Assembly (NCBI GenBank): GCA_033026295.1
Contig: CM065188.1
Coordinates: 17,806,619 to 17,870,618, forward strand
DNA: 64,000 nucleotides
Source of the DNA: Channa striata
Lineage: Eukaryota; Chordata; Actinopteri; Anabantiformes; Channidae
Direction: 5' to 3'
Shown here: piece after piece, positions 59,499 through 64,000 of the stretch
How the letters are laid out: each line of letters starts with the position of its first letter
How positions within the stretch are numbered: position 1 is the first letter of the stretch
Translations under genes and position numbers: made by a program
The notes under the pieces: generated by a model
What the model was told of the DNA's origin: nothing
Databases searched by the model: none
What the model saw: only the letters and a program-made list of their open reading frames with translations

Positions 59499-62400
59499 TA
59501 CAGACTCCATTAAATCCAGGAATCCCAGCCTGCCTCAGACTCACGGTGCTGAGAGCTGAAATTAGATCCACTTAATGAGGGCGCTTATCGCAAGCGATAA
59601 TGACGGTAATAATATTGGATAATAACAGTCGTTCCACGTAGTAGCTGTAGGTTTCTGCTGAAAGTCAAGGAAAAAAGTTCAAATCCAAATTCCCTCCGAA
59701 ATAATTTGACTTCACTCGTTGTCTCTGGTTTGGATCATTCACATGGTTAAATTACTGTGGTTCCACTGTGGCTGTGACACTGTTAATAATCGTTTCACGT
59801 CACAATTTTCTGATGCTTTATTAACTAAAGTGAATATTAAATCAGCTATAGAAAGTGTGTTTGGAAACTTCATTCAAATATCTTCTTTGGTGCAGATGAA
59901 GACAGGCCTTCGTGCTACAACAGAGCAACAGTCTTTTTATCAGTTTGTGCTGGGCATCGTAAAGTCGTACGTCACAGGAAAACGTATTTGTAGAAGTCTG
60001 AAAAAACAGCTGATACAGCTGCAGGAAATGTTGTATTTCCATCTTCTTCTACGTTGTTTTCACTGTTTCAGCCACAAACTGCAGTGGTGAATGGAAGCTT
60101 GACCCGTTCACAATTAATGTGTTATATGTCACGATAAACCACTTCACCACTGCAGCTAACTCTTTGAGTTCTCCAGCCATTGTTTTGTTCACCTGTGGAT
60201 ATGCTCACAATGTTTTTCTCCACAAAATTAATTTGAAACAAAAGTCGTGGAGGTTGAAGCAGTTCGGTCTATTCTTTCATTCAGCAAAGCCTCATAAGAA
60301 TGAAAATCGTTACTTATGTTCCTGTCAGTTGTCTAGTCGTTGCAGATGATTCCCCTCGACTGTTGAACACGTCACCCAGTGAACCACCACGTTTCTGTCA
60401 GGCATACTTTGCATTCTTGACCCCTGCCTCTTAAACGCTACAGAAAACCTGTGTGTCCAGTTTAGTCTCTCCTTCCTTGTACAGAACAAACCAACACCGA
60501 GATGCGATGAAATACAACACGAATGACCCCTGGGGGAACGTTGGGCTGATGCTCGTCACAGTCTTCATTCCTTTTAGTCTTTTTAACCACACCGTTTCCT
60601 CTGGAGAGCGGAAATGAGGGACATTACTTGTGTTTACCTCCTCATCGAGGTAAAGTCCCTCCGCATGCTCTGCCGCAGAACTCCGAACTCCAATCTGCCT
60701 TCGCAGTGAGGCTGAAACTGACAATTTACTCCAGCCCCTGAGGGGCAGTAATTTGCTCCATGAGTAAGAGTCTCTCAGAGTTTTGCTGGGTATCGTCTTT
60801 CTCTGGTGGATGCACAAAGGGCATGAACTCGATGTTTTGCTTCCTCTGGTGGCTATAGACACGTAGAACTTTAAGTCCAAATCTCGATTGATTCAGGACA
60901 AACTCAAGTCAAGATTTGAGTAACATCGGACGACTTGAAGAAGGGCTGCACGGTACACTGTATCACTGTAATGTGCACGTGTGCATTAGTCTAATCACAT
61001 GAAGTAGTTTTTGTTACTGCACTATATATCGCATGTAAAAAAATTAAAATTAACGTTAATTTTTGCCTGAAGACATGCAATAGTTTATCTCAGTGTAAAA
61101 ATGACTGAGTGTGCAGGTAAGGTTGCTAATATCTACAACACTGTGTTTCTGTTAACGGTTCTGCAGATATTGTGGTGGATGCCAGCAGTTGTATCATATT
61201 TTGACAGAGCTCGAGACATGGCAGTTTTCTTTATTCGCGTATTATCACGTACTCTTTATGACGTATAACCGTTCTTCCACTTGGATCACTTCAGCAAAGT
61301 GACAAATATCTAAGGGTTTTTGTTATAGGTATTGATGAATTCCTGTCTCAAATGGGGTCACACGTCCAAACTACAAAACCCTGATTTAGTTACAAACCCA
61401 TTATGCAAAAGGACAGTGGTTCCCTTGTGGTTTTTGAAAAACTTCCATTCTTCGATGAGGTTCCGTGCTGTAATCTGAGCCGAGACAGACTGGATGGTTG
61501 GCAAGGATTGTCAGCGTTCTTTGTTCTGCTCAGTCCTCCGCCTCTCCTCAGCTCTGCTCTTGAAGGCTTTGTGTTCTAATTAAAGTCTTGCCGGCTTCGG
61601 AAGAGCAGACGTGTTGTCGACAGTCCCCGTGGGGAACAAGTGGGCAAGGGGCTTCGTCACGCCGCTATTCCTGTCCATCCTGAAGCCATCCCTCCCTCCT
61701 TCGCTCTCCTTCTTTTGCTGGATCTCTCTCATGTGAACACTTCCTCGCATCATCCCCTGCCATATTTACCCCTCCCCTTCTGTCCTCTCATCAATCTCTT
61801 CACCTCGATAGTAAAACCAACACTGTGGAGTCTGGAGTAGTGATAATGCCAGCGCTGAGGGAAGCTCTGAACTGCCAAGACGCCTTTGCAAAATGGAAAT
61901 GCTGCCAAGGGAAGGTAGAGGGAAATGTTAGGTTGTTAGTGGAATGAGACGAGGTAGGTTTAGATTTAGGAAGCCTTGTTTTCATTCTCCTTCCTCCTCC
62001 CCCAGTGTCTCAATGTGTCACATCTCTGTGGTTTAGAAAGTAGCAGTGAAGAAATGGCCTCATAGCCTCCAGCTCAACCTTAGGCTTAGGCGGAACTAAT
62101 CGCTTCTGAGATGGCAAAACTCCGGAGTATTATCTTTACAGTAAGAGCACGAACATCCGTGAGCTATGATTGGTTTTAAATGTAGTCATGAAGTGAACAA
62201 CGGGTTAATTAGGACTGACCCCCATGTCTGTGCACCTCGCAGGCAGAAACCTCCACACTGCTGGGTTGTTATGGTGACCCAGCATCTGCTCAGATTGTTG
62301 TGAAGTTTGGTTTCCATGGTGCACCAGTGAAACTCACCTGTGCAGTATGTGAACAGCTAACTGAACCAACAAGTCACTGTCTAAACCTCAAGATTTAGCT

Positions 62401-62619
62401 TTGTGGTCATGCACGGATGGATGGATAAATATGAAAAACTGTTTTCACTCTGACAAAAGCAAAACGCCACTTTCTTCTGTTATTCCTGATCTTAGTTCCT
62501 CTCTTATTCTGGGGAATGGTGAATTAGACAACTTTTTATTGGCTTTAGGGAAGGTCTGAGGTGTCTGCAATTTATCTGTGCACATAAAAGGAGTTTGTCT
62601 CCGGTTTTTAGGGGCTTTC

Positions 62620-62830
62620 AGTGTACTTACCCAAAGTACAAGTACAGTCCTGCAATATTCGGGACAATAGACGAAACAGGAATGACAACTGAATAATGAA
62701 AGGTAGAACATTGTATGTCAGAAATACAAAACGATACTCATCCAAAAGTGGAAATGCTGCTTAATAAAGTACATTTTACAGCGTGTACTTTAAGTCCAAA
62801 AGTACTGCTGCTATCAGGGAAACCGCGTCC
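62620..62830. repeat. Dispersed teleost 'AAGTAC' repeat, degenerate copy
   Basis: TGTACTTACCCAAAGTACAA, then GTACAGTCCTGCAATATTCG, and later TTAATAAAGTACATTTTACA with CTTTAAGTCCAAAAGTACTG match the repeat present in map1lc3c intron 3, in inverse orientation. Boundaries approximate. Confidence 0.5.
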
Positions 62831-64000
62831 TTACGGCATTAAGGAAGTCGGATATGCCTGGCAGTTTAACACTGTGCATCCCCCTCGTCATTTTGCCAAT
62901 TGACCATTTAGTTGGTACCGATGAAAAAGCAAATGTTGGGGCTACAAAGCAAAGAAAACAGTCATTTCATGTCTGTCCAGTGTGCTGCTGTACCCACAAA
63001 CTGCTTGGATTCATGTGTGTCAGGCGCCTTTCACACTCTAATCTGCTCCAACCGGCCACACTGAGGATCACGAGTCAGCAGCTACGCAGCCCGATACTGT
63101 AGTGAAGGTGAAGCAGATTCAGGTTAAACCAGAAAGATGCAGCAGCCAATATTAGTTCACGATATTATTATAAAAACTGTGTGATGTTTTTGTGTCAGTT
63201 AAAGTCTTCTCTACCTTTATCCTTTTGTTTTCATCTGCTCCTCTCTGGAGGAATAATCCCTTCTCTGCTCCTGATTTAAGCAGCGAGAAATCCCCCTCCC
63301 ACAGGAATCTTCTTTGTGTCCCAGAATATGCCGGTTCTTTACTGCAGCGGCGGGTCACACGCAGTCATCGGGCCGATTATGTGGTTCTGTGGCGGGGCGC
63401 TGTGGATCTAGGAGGTGGTTACAGAGGCTGGGATGTGTTTCGCCCGTTTACCGCAGCTCATATACCTTATATCACTGCTGACCGGTTTTCTTTGGTCTCA
63501 TTCTCCCCAGGCAGCTTTTGATTTCCCTTCGTCTCTTTAAAGGAGCGTGCTGCTCTTTAAAGCTCCACGGTAAAACGTCCGGGTCCATGTCATACCGTTT
63601 CTTTTACCGTTTACTGTGAAAACTAAACTAAACTGTGTAGTGCGACTTGGGGACAGTGAAAACCACGTTAATCAACAGCACAGTTAAGTGGATGAGAGAC
63701 ACTGGCAGACGCTGTGGGTCCAAAGAACAGAACAGTGGGGACACACACCTGTAGACTAAAACTTTCAAAGTCTGGACAGAGATGGGCGAACAGATCCTGA
63801 AAATATCAAAGATACGGTTTTGTTTTCACTATTAATAATGGCATCAGTCGGATCGGAACTTAAACTAAACATTTACTGCTCCTTGAAAACCTGACCCTAC
63901 ATGATCCTGGTCACGGTTGATTTTTCAAACAAACCATGAAGCAAATGCACCGTCAGGCTGCAGAGCTACAGTCATGTGGTAGGAGCCCACAAGGGAAGGA

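Larger units (their letters stand above)
52177..64000 (+). other. strn: strn intron 1 (5' part, extends past window)
   Basis: Begins GTGAGG directly after exon 1. The first 0.6 kb is CpG-rich and creates long chance frames on both strands. The rest is ordinary noncoding DNA with microsatellites and degenerate repeats. No exon of striatin or of any nested gene was recognised, which implies an intron of at least 11.8 kb. Human STRN also has a large first intron. Confidence 0.75.

Noticed and set aside
59719..60090. 123-codon frame in strn intron 1
   Set aside because: Starts at TTG, AT-rich composition and no recognisable domain or flanking splice sites for a family exon.
62267..62285. Second X-box-like sequence (GTTGTTATGGTGAC)
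   Set aside because: Two departures from the symmetrical RFX consensus and no gene start nearby. Not distinguishable from chance.

Overview
This window is nuclear DNA from a ray-finned fish, most likely a percomorph teleost. Three genes with vertebrate-type exons, GT-AG introns and CpG-rich promoters sit in about 60 kb of AT-neutral noncoding DNA. That DNA carries teleost-type repeats: Tc1 and hAT transposon relics, a Maui/L2-like LINE tail, tRNA-derived SINE remnants, an 'AAGTAC' repeat family and long CA/GT microsatellites. There is no bacterial, viral or CRISPR content. Almost all reading frames over 60 codons are chance frames, and several begin at TTG or GTG rather than ATG.

Layout. Positions 1 to about 19,270 are intergenic, with four stubs of LINE reverse transcriptase, a short inverted-repeat element and a few promoter-like motif clusters. 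Positions 19,283-21,760 hold irf2bp2 on the minus strand: two coding exons, a 252-bp intron and a CpG-island promoter. Positions 21,760-48,100 are a 26-kb gene desert with the hAT element (35,669-36,692), the Tc1 transposase relic (about 42,420-42,890) and other repeats. Positions 48,110-50,848 hold map1lc3c on the minus strand in four coding exons, giving a complete 128-residue protein. Positions 51,943-52,176 are coding exon 1 of strn (striatin) on the plus strand. The rest of the window to 64,000 appears to be strn intron 1, because no second exon could be found.

The gene products are an IRF2-binding transcriptional co-repressor (Irf2bp2), an ATG8-family autophagy ubiquitin-like protein (LC3C) and a PP2A/STRIPAK scaffold (striatin). 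No shared pathway is evident. map1lc3c and strn are divergent, with start codons 1.1 kb apart, and could share promoter elements. I found no previously undescribed biological system. The observations most worth checking are the stop-free, in-frame irf2bp2 intron, the one-residue tail after the LC3C scissile glycine, the hAT element with a perfect 8-bp target-site duplication, and several perfect orphan transcription-factor palindromes.
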